This document shows, one piece after another, positions 17,751 to 28,800 of a DNA stretch of 64,000 bases; the stretch's first letter is position 1; each line of letters begins with the position of its first letter. The notes beneath the pieces are model-generated. The model saw only the letters and a program-made list of their open reading frames with translations, searched no databases and had not been told where the DNA came from. This stretch comes from Enterobacter kobei. GTDB taxonomy: Bacteria > Pseudomonadota > Gammaproteobacteria > Enterobacterales > Enterobacteriaceae. The translations under genes and the position numbers were made by a program. The stretch is taken from the NCBI RefSeq assembly GCF_001729765.1, contig NZ_CP017181.1, positions 1,612,001 through 1,676,000 on the forward strand. Reading direction: 5' to 3'.

Positions 17751-19859
17751 ATGAATTCTCTGTTTGCCAGTACGGCCCGTGGGCTGGAAGAGCTGTTAAA
17801 AACTGAACTGGAAGCCCTGGGTGCGCAAGAGTGCCAGGTAGTTCAGGGTGGTGTCCATTTTGAGGGCGACACGCGGCTTATTTACCAGAGCCTGATGTGG
17901 AGCCGTCTGGCATCGCGCATCATGCTGCCGATGAAGGAGTGCAAGGTCTATAGCGACCTTGACCTCTATACCGGCGTACAGATGATCGACTGGACAGAGA
18001 TCTTCACCCCAAATGCCACCTTTGCGGTGCATTTCAACGGCGTGAACGATGAGATCCGCAACAGTCAGTACGGTGCGCTGCGCGTGAAAGACGCCATTGT
18101 GGACTGCTTCACCCGTAAGAATAAGGAACGCCCTAATGTCGATCGCGAAAATCCGGACCTGCGTATCAACGTCTGGCTGAACGGCGACACGGCGAGCATT
18201 TCTCTCGATCTGAGCGGCGCGGGTTTGCATTTACGTGGCTATCGCGATCGCACCGGGATGGCGCCGATCAAAGAAACCCTTGCCGCAGCCATTGTGATGC
18301 GCTCCGGCTGGCAGCCGGGCACACCGCTGCTCGATCCGATGTGTGGTTCCGGTACGCTGCTGATTGAAGCCGCAATGCTGGCTACCGACCGTGCGCCAGG
18401 GCTGCACCGCGGTCACTGGGGCTTTAAAGGCTGGGCGCAGCATGATGAAGCCCTCTGGAAAGAGGTCAAAGATGACGCGCAGAGCCGTGCGCGTAAAGGC
18501 CTGGCAGAGTACACCTCGCATTTCTATGGTTCGGACAGCGACCCGCGCGTGATTGAACGTGCGCGAAGCAACGCCCGTCGAGCGGGTATCGGTGAGCTGG
18601 TCACCTTCGACGTGAAAGATGTCGCGAACCTGACCAACCCGCTGCCGAAAGGCCCGTACGGTACCGTAATCAGTAACCCGCCATACGGTGAGCGTCTGGA
18701 CAGCGAACCGGCGCTGATCGCCCTGCACAGCCTGCTGGGCCGCAATATGAAAGACTATTTTGGCGGCTGGAATCTGTCTCTGTTCAGCGCGTCGCCGGAG
18801 CTGTTGAGCTGTCTGCAACTGCGCGCCGATCGTCAGTTTAAAGCAAAAAACGGTCCGCTGGACTGTGTGCAGAAAAACTACCATCTGGCAGAAAAAGCGG
18901 CGGACAGTAAGCCAACCGGCGTGGCGGAAGATTACGCCAACCGTCTGCGCAAGAACCTGAAGAAATTCGAGAAGTGGGCGAAACAGGAAGGGATTGAATG
19001 TTACCGCCTGTACGATGCCGACCTGCCGGAGTACAACGTGGCGGTTGATCGCTACGCCGACTGGGTTGTCATTCAGGAATATGCTCCGCCAAAAACCATT
19101 GATGCACAAAAAGCGCGCCAGCGTATGCTGGACGTGATTGCGGCCACCATCGCCGTGCTGGGCATTGCGCCGAACAAGCTGGTGCTGAAAACCCGCGAGC
19201 GTCAGAAGGGCAAAAACCAGTACCAGAAGATGGGCGAGAAGGGTGACTACATTGAAGTGGGCGAATATAACGCCCGCCTGTGGGTTAACCTGACCGACTA
19301 TCTCGATACCGGTCTGTTCCTTGACCACCGCATCGCCCGCCGTATGCTCGGCCAGATGAGCAAGGGGAAAGATTTCCTCAACCTGTTCTCCTATACCGGC
19401 AGCGCGAGTGTGCATGCCGGCCTCGGCGGCGCGCGCAGCACCACTACCGTGGATATGTCGCGTACCTACCTGGAGTGGGCCGAGCGTAACCTGCGTCTGA
19501 ACGGTTTAACCGGGCGCCAGCATCGCCTGATGCAGGCCGACGTGCTGGGCTGGCTGCGTGATACCGATGAACAGTTCGACCTGATCTTTATCGATCCGCC
19601 GACCTTCTCCAACTCTAAGCGCATGGAGGATAGCTTTGACGTTCAACGCGACCACCTGCGCCTGATGACCGACCTGAAGCGCCTGTTGCGTAAAGGCGGC
19701 ACCATTATGTTCTCGAACAACAAACGCGGCTTCCGTATGGATCACGACGGTTTAGCAGCCCTGGGACTGAAAGCACAAGAAATTAGCCAAAAAACGCTGT
19801 CTCAGGACTTCGCCCGTAACCGTCAAATCCATAACTGCTGGTTGATTACCGCGGTCTGA
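17751..19859 (+). CDS. rlmL: bifunctional 23S rRNA methyltransferase (m2G2445 and m7G2069)
   Basis: This fusion of 702 residues equals the E. coli RlmKL length. The N-terminal half has a THUMP domain and the RlmL methyltransferase (SAM motif [13 protein letters not shown], catalytic NPPYGER) that makes m2G2445. The C-terminal half is RlmK ([11 protein letters not shown] and [11 protein letters not shown]), which makes m7G2069. It acts on precursor 23S rRNA in the cytoplasm. uup starts 12 bases downstream, so the two are likely co-transcribed. Confidence 0.97.
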   Translation: MNSLFASTARGLEELLKTELEALGAQECQVVQGGVHFEGDTRLIYQSLMWSRLASRIMLPMKECKVYSDLDLYTGVQMIDWTEIFTPNATFAVHFNGVNDEIRNSQYGALRVKDAIVDCFTRKNKERPNVDRENPDLRINVWLNGDTASISLDLSGAGLHLRGYRDRTGMAPIKETLAAAIVMRSGWQPGTPLLDPMCGSGTLLIEAAMLATDRAPGLHRGHWGFKGWAQHDEALWKEVKDDAQSRARKGLAEYTSHFYGSDSDPRVIERARSNARRAGIGELVTFDVKDVANLTNPLPKGPYGTVISNPPYGERLDSEPALIALHSLLGRNMKDYFGGWNLSLFSASPELLSCLQLRADRQFKAKNGPLDCVQKNYHLAEKAADSKPTGVAEDYANRLRKNLKKFEKWAKQEGIECYRLYDADLPEYNVAVDRYADWVVIQEYAPPKTIDAQKARQRMLDVIAATIAVLGIAPNKLVLKTRERQKGKNQYQKMGEKGDYIEVGEYNARLWVNLTDYLDTGLFLDHRIARRMLGQMSKGKDFLNLFSYTGSASVHAGLGGARSTTTVDMSRTYLEWAERNLRLNGLTGRQHRLMQADVLGWLRDTDEQFDLIFIDPPTFSNSKRMEDSFDVQRDHLRLMTDLKRLLRKGGTIMFSNNKRGFRMDHDGLAALGLKAQEISQKTLSQDFARNRQIHNCWLITAV

Positions 19860-19871
19860 AAGGAATAATAA

Positions 19872-21779
19872 ATGTCTTTAATTAGTATGCACGGCGCGTG
19901 GCTCTCTTTCAGTGACTCACCGCTTCTCGATAATGCAGAGCTGCATATCGAAGATAACGAACGCGTCTGTCTGGTGGGCCGTAACGGCGCGGGTAAATCC
20001 ACGCTGATGAAAATCCTCAACCGCGAGCAGGGGCTGGATGACGGCCGCATCGTGTACGAGCAGGATCTGATTGTCTCCCGCCTCCAGCAGGACCCGCCGC
20101 GCCATGTCACCGGCAGCGTGTATGACTTCGTGGCGGAGGGGATCTCTGAGCAGGCGGAATACCTGAAGCGCTATCACGAGATTTCGCATCTGGTCATGAC
20201 CGACCCGAGCGACAAGAATCTCAATGAGCTCGCAAAAGTGCAGGAGATGCTCGATCACCACGGCCTGTGGCAGCTTGAAAACCGCATTAATGAAGTGCTG
20301 GCACAGCTTGGTCTGGAAGCGGATATGGAGCTGTCTGCGCTCTCCGGCGGCTGGCTGCGTAAAGCGGCCCTGGGCCGCGCGCTGGTCAGCGGGCCGAAAG
20401 TGCTGCTGCTGGACGAACCGACGAACCACCTGGATATCGAAGCCATTGACTGGCTGGAAGGGTTCCTGAAAACCTTCAGCGGCACCATCATCTTTATCTC
20501 GCACGACCGTTCGTTTATTCGCAATATGGCGACCCGTATTGTCGATCTCGACCGCGGTAAGCTGGTCACTTATCCTGGCGATTACGATACCTATCTGCTG
20601 GAGAAAGAAGAAAACCTGCGCGTGGAAGAGCTGCAGAATGCTGAGTTTGACCGCAAACTGGCGCAGGAAGAGGTCTGGATCCGCCAGGGCATCAAAGCCC
20701 GCCGCACCCGTAACGAAGGCCGTGTGCGTGCCCTGAAAGCGATGCGCCGCGAGCGCAGCGAACGCCGCGAAGTGATGGGCAGCGCCAAAATGCAGGTTGA
20801 AGAGGCATCCCGCTCCGGCAAGATTGTCTTCGAAATGGAAAACGTTAACTATCAGGTTGACGGCAAAGTGCTGGTAAAAGATTTCTCTGCTCAGGTCCAG
20901 CGCGGCGACAAAATTGCGCTGATTGGCCCCAACGGCTGCGGCAAAACCACATTACTGAAGCTGATGCTGAGCCAGTTGCAGGCTGACAGCGGCCGTATTC
21001 ACTGCGGCACCAAACTTGAAGTGGCCTACTTCGACCAGCACCGCGCGGAGCTGGATCCGGACCGCACGGTAATGGATAACCTCGCTGAAGGTAAGCAGGA
21101 GGTCATGGTAAACGGTAAGCCGCGCCATGTGCTGGGTTACCTGCAGGACTTCCTGTTCCATCCGAAACGTGCGATGACGCCGGTTCGCGCCCTGTCCGGC
21201 GGGGAACGTAACCGCCTGTTGCTGGCACGTCTGTTCCTGAAGCCAAGCAACCTGCTGATCCTCGATGAACCGACGAACGATCTGGATGTCGAAACGCTGG
21301 AATTGCTGGAAGAGCTGATCGACGGGTACCAGGGAACCGTGATGCTGGTCAGCCACGATCGTCAGTTCGTTGATAATACCGTGACCGAGTGCTGGATCTT
21401 CGAAGGGGAAGGGCGAATTGGACAGTATGTGGGCGGGTACCACGATGCAAAAGGGCAGCAGTCACAGTCTCTGGCACTAAAACAGTCAAAGTCCAAAATA
21501 AGTGCTGAACCTGCTGTAACAAAAGCAGAAACAGTCAAGAAAAGCTCGGCTAAACTAAGCTATAACCTGCAGCGCGAACTGGAGGGGCTTCCTCAGCGTC
21601 TGGAAGAGCTGGAGGCGGCGCTTGAAGATCTTCAGGCACAGGTTGCTGATGCCTCATTCTTTACCCAGTCGCATGACTATACTCAGAAAGTACTGGCTGA
21701 ACTGTCCGCGGCTGAAAAAGCCCTGGAAGAAGCATTTGAGCGCTGGGAGTACCTTGAGTCTCTGAAGAACGGCGCATAA
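19872..21779 (+). CDS. uup: ABC-F ATPase Uup
   Basis: This 635-residue soluble ABC-F protein has two nucleotide-binding domains. Walker A motifs are GRNGAGKST and GPNGCGKTT; signatures are LSGGWLRKAALGRAL and LSGGERNRLLLARL. A charged linker lies between them and a coiled-coil C-terminal domain follows (about 540-635). Uup limits precise excision of transposons and works on ribosomes or branched DNA. It follows rlmL by 12 bases and precedes pqiA by 13. Confidence 0.97.
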   Translation: MSLISMHGAWLSFSDSPLLDNAELHIEDNERVCLVGRNGAGKSTLMKILNREQGLDDGRIVYEQDLIVSRLQQDPPRHVTGSVYDFVAEGISEQAEYLKRYHEISHLVMTDPSDKNLNELAKVQEMLDHHGLWQLENRINEVLAQLGLEADMELSALSGGWLRKAALGRALVSGPKVLLLDEPTNHLDIEAIDWLEGFLKTFSGTIIFISHDRSFIRNMATRIVDLDRGKLVTYPGDYDTYLLEKEENLRVEELQNAEFDRKLAQEEVWIRQGIKARRTRNEGRVRALKAMRRERSERREVMGSAKMQVEEASRSGKIVFEMENVNYQVDGKVLVKDFSAQVQRGDKIALIGPNGCGKTTLLKLMLSQLQADSGRIHCGTKLEVAYFDQHRAELDPDRTVMDNLAEGKQEVMVNGKPRHVLGYLQDFLFHPKRAMTPVRALSGGERNRLLLARLFLKPSNLLILDEPTNDLDVETLELLEELIDGYQGTVMLVSHDRQFVDNTVTECWIFEGEGRIGQYVGGYHDAKGQQSQSLALKQSKSKISAEPAVTKAETVKKSSAKLSYNLQRELEGLPQRLEELEAALEDLQAQVADASFFTQSHDYTQKVLAELSAAEKALEEAFERWEYLESLKNGA

Positions 21780-21792
21780 ACAGGGATAACAT

Positions 21793-23046
21793 ATGTGTGA
21801 CCAGCACCATGCCGACAGGCATATATTATGCTCGCAATGCGATATGCTCGTGGCGTTGCCAGAGCTTGGTCACGGACATAAAGCCCTGTGTCCTCGTTGC
21901 GGCGCAACGCTGACGACCGAGTGGGACGCGCCAAGGCAGCGTCCCACTGCTTACGCACTAGCGGCATTATTTATGCTGCTGCTCTCCAATCTCTTCCCCT
22001 TCATCTATATGAAGGTGGGGGGGATGACAAGCCAGGTGGATCTGCTTGAAATCCCGGGCGTGATGTTCTCGGAAGATTACGCCAGCCTCGGCACCTTTTT
22101 TCTGTTGTTTGTCCAGATAGTCCCGGCGTTTTGCCTGGTGGTCATTCTTCTGCTGGTCAACCGCGTCAGGATGCCGACATCACTGAAAATCCGGCTCGCG
22201 CGTGTCCTTTTCCAGCTCAAAAGCTGGGGGATGGCCGAGATCTTTCTGGCCGGGATACTGGTCAGTTTCGTGAAGCTGATGGCGTATGGCGATGTGGGGA
22301 TTGGCAGTAGCTTTGTTCCCTGGTGCCTGTATTGCGTCCTGCAGCTGCGCGCCTTCCAGTGCGTGGACAGGCGCTGGGCGTGGGACGATATCGCCCCGGC
22401 ACCGACGCTTGCACAGACGGTGAAGGTCGGTGTGCCGGGTATCCGCCAGGGGCTGCGTTCCTGTCCGTGCTGTACCGCCGTGCTGCCCGCCGATCTCGAC
22501 GTGTGTCCGCGCTGCGAAACGAAAGGCCACGTCCGTCGCAAGAACAGCCTGCAGTGGACAATGGCGCTGCTGGTGACATCCGTCATGCTGTATCTGCCCG
22601 CCAATATTCTGCCGATTATGATCACCGACCTGCTTGGCGACAAAATGCCCTCGACGATCCTCGCGGGGGTGATCCTGCTCTGGGGCGAAGGATCTTATCC
22701 GGTCGCCGGCGTGATTTTCATCGCCAGTATTATGGTACCCACCCTAAAAATGATCGCCATTGCCTGGCTCTGTTGGGATGCAAAAGGTCACGGAAAGCGC
22801 GACAGCGAACGCATGCACCTGATTTATGAGGTGGTCGAGTTTGTTGGTCGCTGGTCAATGATCGACGTGTTTGTGATTGCCGTTCTTTCTGCGCTGGTGC
22901 GGATGGGCGGTTTGATGAGTATTTATCCCGCGATGGGGGCTTTAATGTTTGCGCTGGTCGTGATTATGACCATGTTTGCGGCCATGACCTTCGACCCTCG
23001 TTTATCGTGGGATCGTGAGCCTGAATCAAGCCATGAGGAAGAGTAA
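21793..23046 (+). CDS. pqiA: intermembrane transport protein PqiA
   Basis: This 417-residue inner-membrane protein has two PqiA modules. Each begins with a zinc-ribbon-like CxxC pair (CSQC with CPRC near residues 15-38, and CPCC with CPRC near 222-240) followed by about four membrane helices. PqiA is the inner-membrane partner of the MCE protein PqiB, which bridges the envelope for lipid traffic. Paraquat/SoxS induction is known in E. coli. Confidence 0.95.
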   Translation: MCDQHHADRHILCSQCDMLVALPELGHGHKALCPRCGATLTTEWDAPRQRPTAYALAALFMLLLSNLFPFIYMKVGGMTSQVDLLEIPGVMFSEDYASLGTFFLLFVQIVPAFCLVVILLLVNRVRMPTSLKIRLARVLFQLKSWGMAEIFLAGILVSFVKLMAYGDVGIGSSFVPWCLYCVLQLRAFQCVDRRWAWDDIAPAPTLAQTVKVGVPGIRQGLRSCPCCTAVLPADLDVCPRCETKGHVRRKNSLQWTMALLVTSVMLYLPANILPIMITDLLGDKMPSTILAGVILLWGEGSYPVAGVIFIASIMVPTLKMIAIAWLCWDAKGHGKRDSERMHLIYEVVEFVGRWSMIDVFVIAVLSALVRMGGLMSIYPAMGALMFALVVIMTMFAAMTFDPRLSWDREPESSHEEE

Positions 23047-23050
23047 GAGC

Positions 23051-24691
23051 ATGGAAAATAAGAGTGGAGAGGCGAAAGTGCAGAAGGTCAAAAACTGGTC
23101 GCCGGTGTGGATTTTCCCCATCGTGACGGCGCTGATCGGTGCCTGGATCCTGTTTTATCATTACAGCCATCAGGGACCGGAAGTGACGCTGATTACCACC
23201 AATGCCGAGGGGATTGAGGGCGGTAAAACGACCATCAAAAGCCGCAGCGTGGATGTGGGCGTGGTGGAAAGTGCAACCCTGACCGACGATTTAACCCATG
23301 TGGAGATCAAGGCGCGCCTGAATGCCGGCATGGAAAAACTGCTGCATGGCGATTCTGTTTTCTGGGTGGTTAAACCGCAGGTGGGGCGCGAAGGGATCAG
23401 CGGCTTAGGAACGTTGCTGTCAGGTGCCTATATTGAACTCCAGCCGGGTACAAAAGGTAACCAGCCGGGGCAATATCAGCTTCTGGATTCACCGCCGCTT
23501 GCTCCGCCGGATGCAAAAGGTATCCGCGTGATTTTAGACAGTAAAAAAGCGGGCCAGCTCACGGCGGGCGATCCGGTGTTGTTCCGCGGTTATCGCGTGG
23601 GTTCGGTTGAGAAAAGCACGTTTGACCCTCAGAAAAGATCCATCAGCTATCAGCTGTTCATTAATGCACCTAACGATCGTCTGGTCACCAGTAATGTCCG
23701 TTTCTGGAAAGACAGCGGCATCGCGGTTGATCTGACCTCGGCGGGCATGCGTGTTGAAATGGGCTCCCTGACAACGCTGTTTGGCGGTGGCGTAAGTTTT
23801 GACGTGCCGGAAGGTCTGGATCTGGGGCAGCCGGTTGCGGAGAACACGGCTTTCCGCCTGTTTGACGATCAAAAAAGCATTCAGGAAGCGCTCTACACCG
23901 ATCACGTTGACTTCCTGATGTTCTTTAAAGACTCCGTTCGTGGCCTGCAGCCGGGAGCGCCGGTTGAGTTCCGCGGCATTCGTCTCGGTACGGTTGGGCA
24001 AGTACCGTTCTTTGTGCCTGGTCTGCAGCAGGTCCTGGATGATGATTACCGCATTCCGGTACTGATTCGTATCGAACCAGAACGTCTGATCAACCAGATT
24101 GGCGAGAACCAGGATATTGCCACGCATATCTCTCAACTGATGGAACGTGGTCTGCGCGGGTCGTTGAAGACCGGCAACCTGGTGACGGGTGCGCTGTATG
24201 TGGATATGGATTTCTATCCAAAAGCGCCGCCGATTACCGGCATTCGTGAATTCGGTGGCTATAAAATCATCCCAACCGTGAGCAGCGGACTGGCTCAGAT
24301 CCAGCAGCGTCTGATGGAAACGCTGGATAAGATTAACAATCTGCCGCTGAACCCAATGATTGAAGCCGCGACAGGTTCGTTACATCAAAGCCAGGCGACG
24401 ATGCAACGCCTGCAAACCACGCTGGATAACATCAATAAGCTCACCGCAAGCCAGAGCATGCAGCAGTTGCCGCAGGATATGCAGAAAACGCTGCGCGAGC
24501 TGAACCGCAGTATGCAGGGCTTCCAGCCAGGCTCGGCGGCGTATAACAAGATGGTGGCAGATATGCAGCGTCTTGATCAGGTCTTGCGCGAACTGCAGCC
24601 GGTTCTGAAAACGCTCAACGAGAAGAGCAACGCGCTGGTGTTTGAAGCGAAAGATAAAAAGGATCCTGAGCCGAAGAGGGCGAAACAATGA
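23051..24691 (+). CDS. pqiB: intermembrane transport protein PqiB (MCE family)
   Basis: The ATG at 23051 gives 546 residues starting MENKSGEAKVQKVKNWSPVW, the E. coli length; an upstream extension would overlap pqiA. One N-terminal membrane helix (about 20-38) is followed by three MCE domains in the periplasm and a C-terminal helical needle (about 425-530). The hexamer forms a syringe-like tunnel between membranes. It lies four bases after pqiA and overlaps pqiC by four. Confidence 0.96.
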   Translation: MENKSGEAKVQKVKNWSPVWIFPIVTALIGAWILFYHYSHQGPEVTLITTNAEGIEGGKTTIKSRSVDVGVVESATLTDDLTHVEIKARLNAGMEKLLHGDSVFWVVKPQVGREGISGLGTLLSGAYIELQPGTKGNQPGQYQLLDSPPLAPPDAKGIRVILDSKKAGQLTAGDPVLFRGYRVGSVEKSTFDPQKRSISYQLFINAPNDRLVTSNVRFWKDSGIAVDLTSAGMRVEMGSLTTLFGGGVSFDVPEGLDLGQPVAENTAFRLFDDQKSIQEALYTDHVDFLMFFKDSVRGLQPGAPVEFRGIRLGTVGQVPFFVPGLQQVLDDDYRIPVLIRIEPERLINQIGENQDIATHISQLMERGLRGSLKTGNLVTGALYVDMDFYPKAPPITGIREFGGYKIIPTVSSGLAQIQQRLMETLDKINNLPLNPMIEAATGSLHQSQATMQRLQTTLDNINKLTASQSMQQLPQDMQKTLRELNRSMQGFQPGSAAYNKMVADMQRLDQVLRELQPVLKTLNEKSNALVFEAKDKKDPEPKRAKQ

Positions 24692-25254
24692 AAAAATGGC
24701 TAGCGATTGCAGGAGCGATGGTCCTTACGGCCTGTAGCTCAGGAAGTGAAACGAAAAGCTACTATCAGCTACCGCTGATGGCGCAGGCAGGTACCCAGAG
24801 TACCGCTTCGCAAGGCAACCGTCTGCTGTGGGTTGAGCAAGTTGCCGTGCCGGACTATCTGGCCGGCAACGGGGTGGTCTACCAGACCAGCGATGTACAG
24901 TACACCATTGCCAACAATAACCTGTGGGCCAGCCCGCTGGATCAGCAGTTGCGCAATACGCTGGTGGCAAATCTGAGCAGCCAGCTTCCGGGCTGGGTTG
25001 TCGCTTCCCAGCCACTGGGTAGCGATCAGGATACGCTGAACGTCACGGTAACGGGCTTCCATGGTCGGTATGACGGTGCCGTTATCATCAGCGGAGAGTG
25101 GCTGCTGAATCATCAGGGACAGCTGATTAAACGTCCTTTCCATCTGGAACTGAAGCAGCAGAAAGATGGCTATGATGAAATGGTGAAAGTCCTTGCTCAG
25201 GGTTGGGCGCAGGAGTCAGCCAGTATCGCCAGGGAGATTTCCCGGCTGCCATAA
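24688..25254 (+). CDS. pqiC: outer-membrane lipoprotein PqiC
   Basis: This 188-residue lipoprotein has the lipobox LTAC (Cys16 after MKKWLAIAGAMV). It is anchored in the outer membrane, where it caps the PqiB needle. The start overlaps the pqiB stop in an ATGA. The body is an ABC-type transport auxiliary lipoprotein (DUF330) domain. Confidence 0.93.
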   Translation: MKKWLAIAGAMVLTACSSGSETKSYYQLPLMAQAGTQSTASQGNRLLWVEQVAVPDYLAGNGVVYQTSDVQYTIANNNLWASPLDQQLRNTLVANLSSQLPGWVVASQPLGSDQDTLNVTVTGFHGRYDGAVIISGEWLLNHQGQLIKRPFHLELKQQKDGYDEMVKVLAQGWAQESASIAREISRLP

Positions 25255-25269
25255 GTAAAATTCATCATC

Positions 25270-25310
25270 AAAAACCGCAATTGGCCTGTCGCTGATTGCG
25301 GTTTTTTTTT
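25270..25310 (+). terminator. pqiABC terminator
   Basis: AAAACCGCAAT and ATTGCGGTTTT form an 11-base-pair stem ending in a run of ten T residues, just after pqiC. Confidence 0.9.
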
Positions 25311-25510
25311 CGTTTTGGCTTCAGGTTGTTACTTGTGCCGGGTCACACTTTTTGTACAAATGATCTTCTGGCTAGCTCACAAATATGACACCCGTATGAA
25401 TTTTGAACATTGACGCTGCAATGAATTCGGGGTATTCGTTATCTGTGCCTGTGCATTGAGTGCAGACACTGTTTTCTTTCCACCAGACAAAAGAATGAGG
25501 GAAACGAGGC

Positions 25511-25678
25511 ATGAAGAGACAGAAACGAGATCGCCTGGAACGGGCTCATCAACGTGGTTATCAGGCCGGCATCGCTGGACGTTCTAAAGAAATGTGTCCT
25601 TATCAGACGATAAATCAAAGGTCACAATGGCTTGGAGGCTGGCGAGAAGCCATCGGCGACAGGGCACTCATTGCCTGA
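25511..25678 (+). CDS. rmf: ribosome modulation factor
   Basis: The 55-residue basic protein (MKRQKRDRLERAHQRGYQAG...) is nearly identical to E. coli RMF until the last few residues (IGDRALIA against MADRVVMA). RMF dimerises 70S ribosomes into inactive 100S particles in stationary phase and is induced by ppGpp. GAGG lies upstream. It stands alone between two terminators, with a 256-base upstream region for its growth-rate-controlled promoter. Confidence 0.97.
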   Translation: MKRQKRDRLERAHQRGYQAGIAGRSKEMCPYQTINQRSQWLGGWREAIGDRALIA

Positions 25679-25697
25679 TAACGTCTCTTTAAAAAAA

Positions 25698-25724
25698 GAA
25701 ACCTCCGCACTGCGGAGGTTTCGC
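25698..25724. terminator. rmf/fabA bidirectional terminator
   Basis: A perfect 12-base-pair palindromic stem, GAAACCTCCGCA with TGCGGAGGTTTC, lies between the convergent rmf and fabA genes. An A7 run on its left gives the U-tract for fabA. Confidence 0.8.
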
Positions 25725-25749
25725 CTTTCTGGGAGGGCCTAACGCAACA

Positions 25750-26268
25750 TCAGAATGCGGAAGTGTCCTGGAACAGGCCTACTTTCAGGTCGTTCGCGGT
25801 ATAGATCAGACGACCATCTACCAGCACTTCGCCATCCGCCAGGCCCATAATCAGGCGACGGTTAACAATGCGCTTGAAGTGAATACGATAGGTCACTTTC
25901 TTCGCTGTAGGCAGAACCTGGCCGGTGAATTTCACTTCGCCCACGCCCAGTGCGCGGCCTTTGCCTTCACCACCCAGCCAGCCCAGATAGAAGCCAACCA
26001 GCTGCCACATGGCATCCAGGCCCAGGCAGCCAGGCATTACCGGATCGCCAATGAAGTGGCAACCGAAGAACCACAGGTCCGGGTTGATATCGAGTTCTGC
26101 TTCTACGTAACCCTTATCGAAGTTGCCGCCGGTTTCGGTCATTTTCACGACACGGTCCATCATCAGCATGTTCGGGGCCGGTAACTGTGGGCCTTTCGCG
26201 CCAAACAGTTCACCGCGACCAGAGGCAAGAAGATCTTCTTTTGTATAGGATTCGCGTTTATCTACCAT
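25750..26268 (-). CDS. fabA: 3-hydroxydecanoyl-ACP dehydratase/isomerase
   Basis: This 172-residue bifunctional enzyme makes cis-3-decenoyl-ACP, the branch point for unsaturated fatty acids. The active-site His lies in [15 protein letters not shown] and the Asp in GLDAMWQL. Length and sequence match E. coli. Its upstream region carries the FadR and FabR sites listed separately. Confidence 0.98.
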   Translation of the reverse strand: MVDKRESYTKEDLLASGRGELFGAKGPQLPAPNMLMMDRVVKMTETGGNFDKGYVEAELDINPDLWFFGCHFIGDPVMPGCLGLDAMWQLVGFYLGWLGGEGKGRALGVGEVKFTGQVLPTAKKVTYRIHFKRIVNRRLIMGLADGEVLVDGRLIYTANDLKVGLFQDTSAF

Positions 26269-26310
26269 GTTCTCAGTAAGCCTTATTTTAGTGAAGGACG
26301 CAGGATAGCT

Positions 26311-26340
26311 AACACGTGTACGCTGAACAAGTCCGATCAG
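26311..26340 (-). promoter_or_regulatory. fabA control region: FabR and FadR operators
   Basis: Read on the minus strand, CTGATCGGACTTGTT (26326-26340) is the FadR activator site. It is followed by AGCGTACACGTGTT (26311-26324), the FabR repressor palindrome. Both match the E. coli fabA promoter. The FadR site overlaps the last codons of lonH. Confidence 0.8.
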
Positions 26341-28097
26341 TTTGAATTAAACCAGCCCAGCCAGCGTAACGGCCATGGATAACGGTGGCGAGCATCCTGC
26401 TGTGTCGCCTGAGCAATTCGCTCCTGGATGGTCTGCATCAGGGTCGTCTGCCCCTCGCCATCCCATACCAGGTTTGTCAGTAAGGGTAGTGCATCCTCAA
26501 TCCCTTCGATGGCCCAGATGGCGAATTGTTCCTGCTCAACCGCGTCCAGAATAGCCTGGCTAAGGCTTAAATGGCGTACATTGGGTGCTGGAATAATCAC
26601 ACCCTGTTTGCCGTTTAAACCACGCTGCTGACAGATAGAGAAGAAGCCTTCAATTTTTTCGTTCAGACCGCCAACAGGCTGAGCACGACCGAACTGATCG
26701 ACCGAACCGGTGATAGCGAGGTTCTGGTTGATCGGCACGTCTGCCAGGGCGCTGATTAAGGCGCAGAGCTCCGCCATAGAGGCGCTATCGCCATCCACTT
26801 CGCTATAGGATTGTTCAAACGTCAGCGAGGCGGAGAAGGGGATTTGCTGCTCAAGCTGCAGCTCAGACATCAAAAACGCCTGCATGATCATCATGCCTTT
26901 GGCGTGAATGTTACCGCCCAGCTCGGCTTTGCGTTCAATATCGGTGAACTCGCCATCGCCAACATGCACCACACAGCTGATGCGTGAGGGTTCCCCGAAC
27001 GCGCGCGGGTGGCCAGGGAATTCAATCACTGACAGGGCGTTAATCTGGCCGACGCGTTCACCTTCGGTCTCGACCAGAATTTGTTCCAGCAGAATTTCAT
27101 CCTGCATGCGGTCAGCAAGATAGCCTTCGCGCCACTCACGCTGCGCCAGCATCTGCATGAGCTGTTCGCCAGTAAACGCACCTTTACCGCTGATCGTACC
27201 CACTTCACGCAGCTGCTTGCCTATCCAGAGTGGACTGAGCGGCAGGGTTTCCTGGTCACCGGTATAACGAACCGCTTCGCGGATCAAACCCGGCCACGCG
27301 TCAGCGGCAGGCATTGGCAATGCAAAGCGTTCCGCAACGGCCAGCACCCACTGACACCACTGCGCCATGTCATCAGCATCGGCTACCTGGATGTTGTCTT
27401 CGTATTCGCTGTAAACCGCCAGCTCAGCCAGTTCCGGCTCCATTTCCTGGAAGTCAGCCAGCGATTCACGATCGCCCGTCAGCACGACGGTCAGCGACAG
27501 CGGCATTGACGGCACGGAGACCGGCAGAGGACGAGACTCATCGTAACCGACCCAGTCAAAGCGTTGCTGGGTCACAATCGTTTTCAGGCGCATCCACAGC
27601 AGCGGCTGCGAGAGCAGGGTGCGCAGAGAGATGATCAGCACGCCGCCGTTTGCGCGATGTACCAGACCCGGTTGCAGTGAAAGCTCACCGTTGAACTGAC
27701 GCAGACAGCCAAAGAGTTGTTCAGCCTCGACCCAGTTAGCGGTAATGACTTCACCTGTCGCTGCAAAACGGTCATCGGCCTGGTCCGCCGGTTCGAAGGC
27801 GATCTTATCTCCCGCGATACGATACTGGCCGCCAAAGACCGCGTTCGCTTCCGGGCGCAACTGGCGCATAGCGTCCCCGAGAAGCGTCAGATATTCCGCC
27901 TCTTCGGGGGCTTTCAGCAGCATGAAGGGCGATGTCTCCCATGGGCTTAACGCCTGCTCAAGCGCATAATGCAAACGGGGTTGCGTATCGCTAAGGATGA
28001 ATGGATGTTCTGTTGCGAGTTCGGGCTGTGAAAACAGGTCCTGATAGCTCTCGGTATCCGGAACAAGGTCACGCCATGCAAGTTTCGTAATCGTCAA
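26337..28097 (-). CDS. ycbZ: Lon-related protease LonH (YcbZ)
   Basis: This 586-residue protein has a C-terminal Lon-type S16 protease domain. The catalytic Ser is in [10 protein letters not shown] and the catalytic Lys in [11 protein letters not shown]. The N-terminal region lacks a recognisable Walker A motif, unlike Lon, as in E. coli YcbZ. It may depend on an unusual or inactive ATPase domain. Substrates are unknown. It is divergent from matP and its end reaches the fabA promoter. Confidence 0.93.
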   Translation of the reverse strand: MTITKLAWRDLVPDTESYQDLFSQPELATEHPFILSDTQPRLHYALEQALSPWETSPFMLLKAPEEAEYLTLLGDAMRQLRPEANAVFGGQYRIAGDKIAFEPADQADDRFAATGEVITANWVEAEQLFGCLRQFNGELSLQPGLVHRANGGVLIISLRTLLSQPLLWMRLKTIVTQQRFDWVGYDESRPLPVSVPSMPLSLTVVLTGDRESLADFQEMEPELAELAVYSEYEDNIQVADADDMAQWCQWVLAVAERFALPMPAADAWPGLIREAVRYTGDQETLPLSPLWIGKQLREVGTISGKGAFTGEQLMQMLAQREWREGYLADRMQDEILLEQILVETEGERVGQINALSVIEFPGHPRAFGEPSRISCVVHVGDGEFTDIERKAELGGNIHAKGMMIMQAFLMSELQLEQQIPFSASLTFEQSYSEVDGDSASMAELCALISALADVPINQNLAITGSVDQFGRAQPVGGLNEKIEGFFSICQQRGLNGKQGVIIPAPNVRHLSLSQAILDAVEQEQFAIWAIEGIEDALPLLTNLVWDGEGQTTLMQTIQERIAQATQQDARHRYPWPLRWLGWFNSN

Positions 28098-28283
28098 AGT
28101 TGATGTTTTTTAGTCAGATGTAAAAGCGTGGAGTATACCGTAAGCGGGGGGATCTACCCAAGCAGGATTGGGTATTTCGACAGCGGGAATGGCTGCATTG
28201 ACTCACAGGATATGATTTCTTTTCAGCAGATTGCCAAAAAACTGATATTCTGAACAGAGTTACGTGGTAACACTGAGATCGCA

Positions 28284-28736
28284 ATGAAATATCAACAACT
28301 GGAAAATCTCGAAAGCGGCTGGAAATGGAAGTACCTGGTCAAAAAGCACCGTGAAGGGGAGCTGATCACCTGCTACATCGAAGCCAGCGCTGCACAAGAA
28401 GCCGTGGATATTTTGCTGACCCTCGAGAATGAACCGGTACAGGTTAACGGCTGGATTGAGAAACACATCAATCCCGCGTTGTTAAACCGGATGAAGCAAA
28501 CGATCCGCGCGCGACGCAAACGGCATTTTAATGCTGAGCATCAGCACACGCGTAAAAAATCAATCGATCTGGAGTTCGTGGTCTGGCAGCGTCTGGCTGG
28601 GCTAGCGCAACGGCGTGGTAAAACGCTGTCGGAAACCATCGTGCAGTTGATTGAGGATGCCGAACATAAAGAGAAGTATGCTAACCAAATGTCGTCGCTA
28701 AAAAACGACCTTCAGGCGTTGCTGGGCAAAAAGTAG
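28284..28736 (+). CDS. matP: macrodomain Ter organiser MatP
   Basis: At 150 residues, starting [18 protein letters not shown], this is MatP. It binds 13-base matS sites, compacts the terminus macrodomain and links it to the divisome through ZapB. The four-helix N-terminal part is followed by a ribbon-helix-helix (about 90-125) and a C-terminal coiled coil. Its presence fits a terminus-proximal location. Confidence 0.97.
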   Translation: MKYQQLENLESGWKWKYLVKKHREGELITCYIEASAAQEAVDILLTLENEPVQVNGWIEKHINPALLNRMKQTIRARRKRHFNAEHQHTRKKSIDLEFVVWQRLAGLAQRRGKTLSETIVQLIEDAEHKEKYANQMSSLKNDLQALLGKK

Positions 28737-28759
28737 ATTTGTGTTTTTCTTCAGACAAT

Positions 28760-28787
28760 AAAAAACCCCGCATTGCGGGGTTTTTTT
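28760..28787. terminator. matP/ompA bidirectional terminator
   Basis: AAAAACCCCGC, ATT and GCGGGGTTTTT lie between the convergent matP and ompA genes, with A and T tracts on both sides. Confidence 0.92.
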
Positions 28788-28800
28788 ATAAGACGATAAC

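Noticed and set aside
18231..19415. A 394-codon minus-strand frame inside rlmL
   Set aside because: Antisense shadow with no credible start signal; rlmL motifs account for the sequence.
28284..28736. matS sites (GTGACRNYGTCAC) expected in a Ter region near matP
   Set aside because: Reading by eye found no site with both half-sites at correct spacing; a pattern search over both strands would settle it.
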